NCBI GenBank assembly: GCA_900541335.1
Contig: UQJC01000072.1
Coordinates: 1 to 7,285, forward strand
From: an uncultured Prevotella sp.
Lineage (GTDB): Bacteria; Bacteroidota; Bacteroidia; Bacteroidales; Bacteroidaceae
Reading direction: 5' to 3'
Length of the DNA stretch: 7,285 nt
Each line of letters opens with the position of its first letter. Positions within the stretch are counted from its first letter, which is position 1. The notes below the pieces were generated by a model. The model was not told the origin of the DNA. It ran no database searches and saw only the letters and a program-made list of their open reading frames with translations. Of this stretch, positions 5,492 through 7,285 are shown one piece after another. A program made the translations under genes and the position numbers.

Positions 5492-7165
5492 ATGAAACCA
5501 CTTATCTATCAAATCTTTACTCGCCTTTACGGGAATCAGAAGACTGCTAATGTACCTTCCGGTTCCCTTGAACAGAACGGTTGCGCCAAATTGAATGATT
5601 TCACTGCTGCACAACTCAAGCGCATTGCCTCCTATGGTTTTACTCACGTATGGTTTACCGGACTCATTGAGCATGCCACGCAGACTGATTATTCAGCTTA
5701 CGGTATCGCAAAGGATCACCCGGCTGTGGTAAAAGGTCGTGCCGGTTCGCCGTATGCTATCAAGGACTATTTTGACATCGACCCCGACTTAGCAACCGAT
5801 GTCAACAAACGCATGAAGGAGTTTGAAGATCTGCTGCGCCGTACTCACCAGGCGGGACTTAAATTAGTGATAGACTTTGTTCCCAATCATGTAGCCCGTC
5901 AGTACCACAGTGACGCTTGCCCCAAGCAGATTCGCGACCTCGGAGCAGACGATGACCTCACCAAGGCCTTCGACCCTCAAAATAATTTCTATTATCTCCT
6001 CGGTCAACCGCTTCACACGGACTTCGACACCGAGCGTCGTGCGGCAACTCCTTATCGTGAATACCCGGCCAAGGCTACAGGTAACGACACATTCCATGCT
6101 TGGCCTTCGCGCAACGACTGGTATGAAACCATCAAACTCAATTATGGTATAGACTACCTGGGTGGTCGCGTTTCCCATTTTGATCCGGTACCCTCTACCT
6201 GGGAAAAGATGACGCAAATCTTGCTTTTCTGGGCAAAGAAGGGTGTAGATGCATTCCGTTGTGACATGGCCGAGATGGTACCTGCAGAATTCTGGAGTTA
6301 TGCCACGAGCAAAGTCAAGACCCAATATCCCCACATTCAGTTTATAGCTGAAGTCTACAATCCTGCCGAGTATCGTCGTTATATTGCTTCAGGTTTTGAC
6401 TACCTTTATGACAAAGTTGGTCTCTACGACACGCTTCGTGCTATCGTTTGCAACGGTGCTTCAGCTTCATGCATCACTTCGTGCTGGCAGTCCGTCGACG
6501 ACATCCGCGAGCACATGCTCAATTTCCTTGAAAATCACGATGAGCAACGTATCGCTTCGCCCTTCTTTGCAGGAGATGCCAAGAAGGCTTTGCCCGCACT
6601 GGTGGTTAGCAGCATGATGGGCAAAGCTCCATTTATGGTTTATGCAGGTCAAGAAATCGGTGAACCCGGCATGGATGCCGAAGGATTCAGCGGTAGCGAT
6701 GGCCGTACCACTATCTTCGACTATTGGAGTGTCCCTTCTCTCCGCAAGTTAACGGCTCGTCATCCCGAACAAACCTTTACGGCGGAAGAGGCTCAACTAT
6801 ATGCCTATTACCACCGCGTATTGACACTCTGTCGTCATGAAAAGGCCTTGAATGACGGTTCATTCTACGACCTGCAATACGCTAATTACGACCATACAGC
6901 CGGATACAATTGTGACCGTCAATATGCCTTTTTGCGTCAAGCCTCCGATGGTCGCACCCTGTTGATTGTAGCAAACTTTGCCAGCGAGGCGGTGCATGTC
7001 GGTGTACGTATTCCTGCTCATGCATTCGACTATTTGAATTTGCGTACCGGCATACGTTCAGCCTCCGATCTCTTGACAGGTAATCTTCAAACACTTGAAT
7101 TGAAGCCTGACACCCATACCTTTGTCGAGATTCCTGGTAACGGAGCCGTGGTTCTCGCACTATAA
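5492..7165 (+). CDS. GH13 alpha-amylase-family enzyme, cytosolic
   Basis: Glycoside hydrolase family 13 protein of 557 residues acting on alpha-glucosidic bonds; the exact substrate and whether it hydrolyses or transfers cannot be read from the sequence. The (beta/alpha)8 barrel opens with IYQIFTRLYGN (5-15). Conserved region I is DFVPNH (128-133). Region II, GVDAFRCDMAEM, holds Arg256 and the nucleophile Asp258. Region III, FIAEVY, holds the acid/base Glu287. Region IV, LENHDEQR, holds His349 and transition-state stabiliser Asp350. All catalytic residues are intact. A long domain B lies at about 134-230, and a C-terminal beta-sandwich ends with FVEIPGNGAVVLAL. There is no signal peptide or lipobox, so it probably acts in the cytoplasm on imported maltooligosaccharides or stored glycogen (inference). 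Start choice: an in-frame TTG at 5447 would add 15 residues, but it lies inside the promoter box and hairpin loop. ATG 5492 gives the normal GH13 N-terminus. No sus-type transporter or regulator gene is adjacent. Confidence 0.92.
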   Translation: MKPLIYQIFTRLYGNQKTANVPSGSLEQNGCAKLNDFTAAQLKRIASYGFTHVWFTGLIEHATQTDYSAYGIAKDHPAVVKGRAGSPYAIKDYFDIDPDLATDVNKRMKEFEDLLRRTHQAGLKLVIDFVPNHVARQYHSDACPKQIRDLGADDDLTKAFDPQNNFYYLLGQPLHTDFDTERRAATPYREYPAKATGNDTFHAWPSRNDWYETIKLNYGIDYLGGRVSHFDPVPSTWEKMTQILLFWAKKGVDAFRCDMAEMVPAEFWSYATSKVKTQYPHIQFIAEVYNPAEYRRYIASGFDYLYDKVGLYDTLRAIVCNGASASCITSCWQSVDDIREHMLNFLENHDEQRIASPFFAGDAKKALPALVVSSMMGKAPFMVYAGQEIGEPGMDAEGFSGSDGRTTIFDYWSVPSLRKLTARHPEQTFTAEEAQLYAYYHRVLTLCRHEKALNDGSFYDLQYANYDHTAGYNCDRQYAFLRQASDGRTLLIVANFASEAVHVGVRIPAHAFDYLNLRTGIRSASDLLTGNLQTLELKPDTHTFVEIPGNGAVVLAL

Positions 7166-7184
7166 TTTCAATTAAAAAGTATAG

Positions 7185-7285
7185 CTGTCCGACAAAGCTT
7201 TTTCGGCATGAAAAAAAATTAGGGCTGGCACCTGCAATAGGTGTCAGCCCTAATTTTATCTGGCAGAAAAACTTTTATCGGACAG
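7185..7285. repeat. 101-base nested near-palindrome at the window end
   Basis: CTGTCCGACAAAGCTTTTT (7185-7203) and AAAAACTTTTATCGGACAG (7267-7285) are inverse complements at 16 of 19 positions. They flank, almost symmetrically, the strong hairpin at 7215-7257, so the whole segment can fold into one long rod or cruciform. The termini resemble the inverted ends of a small non-autonomous mobile element (MITE-like), or a leftover insertion-sequence end. No transposase is in the window and the right border falls exactly on the last base, so a target duplication cannot be tested. Confidence 0.55.
7215..7257. terminator. Strong bidirectional intrinsic terminator after the GH13 gene
   Basis: AAAATTAGGGCTGGCACCT (7215-7233) pairs with AGGTGTCAGCCCTAATTTT (7239-7257) over 19 positions, with a single G-U wobble and a 5-base loop, GCAAT. 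An A-run (7211-7218) lies before it and a T-run (7254-7257) after it, so it can act on transcripts from either side. It is 49 bases after the GH13 stop codon and forms the core of the larger palindrome at 7185-7285. Confidence 0.85.

Overview
The window is a stretch of chromosomal housekeeping genes from a member of the Bacteroidota, most likely a Bacteroidales species of Prevotella-like type. The reasons are exact matches to the Bacteroidota promoter -7 box (TAnnTTTG) ahead of several genes, the absence of strong Shine-Dalgarno sequences, and the character of the encoded proteins: a GlnRS with a PEPNGYLHIGH signature, a Bacteroidota-style TPR protein and a cytosolic GH13 enzyme. The genus assignment is inference. 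All five protein genes lie on the + strand.

Layout. Bases 1-1706 hold glnS (glutaminyl-tRNA synthetase). Its start codon is cut by the window edge by a single base, and a strong intrinsic terminator follows at 1741-1775. A 389-base gap (1707-2095) carries a probable promoter and two small leader hairpins. Bases 2096-3505 encode a soluble TPR-repeat protein of unknown function. The next gap (3506-3766) holds two adjacent hairpins without a T-tract. Then come cdd (cytidine deaminase, 3767-4243), a clear -7 promoter box at 4262-4269 with a leader of about 180 bases, and fabD (malonyl-CoA:ACP transacylase, 4455-5357). After fabD, a perfect 15-bp inverted repeat (5424-5466) looks like the fabD terminator and holds in its loop an exact TAnnTTTG promoter box for the next gene. 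That gene is a GH13 alpha-amylase-family enzyme, whose start is best placed at ATG 5492 (ends 7165). The window ends in a roughly 101-base nested near-palindrome (7185-7285) with a bidirectional terminator at its core.

The genes serve unrelated core functions: translation, protein scaffolding or unknown, pyrimidine salvage, fatty acid synthesis and alpha-glucan metabolism. The gaps (134-389 bases), terminators and promoter boxes suggest that each gene is transcribed largely on its own rather than as one operon. I saw no transposase, phage, CRISPR, tRNA or rRNA gene, and no evidence of a novel multi-gene system. The observations most worth a second look are non-coding: the promoter-in-hairpin at 5424-5466 and the terminal palindrome at 7185-7285.
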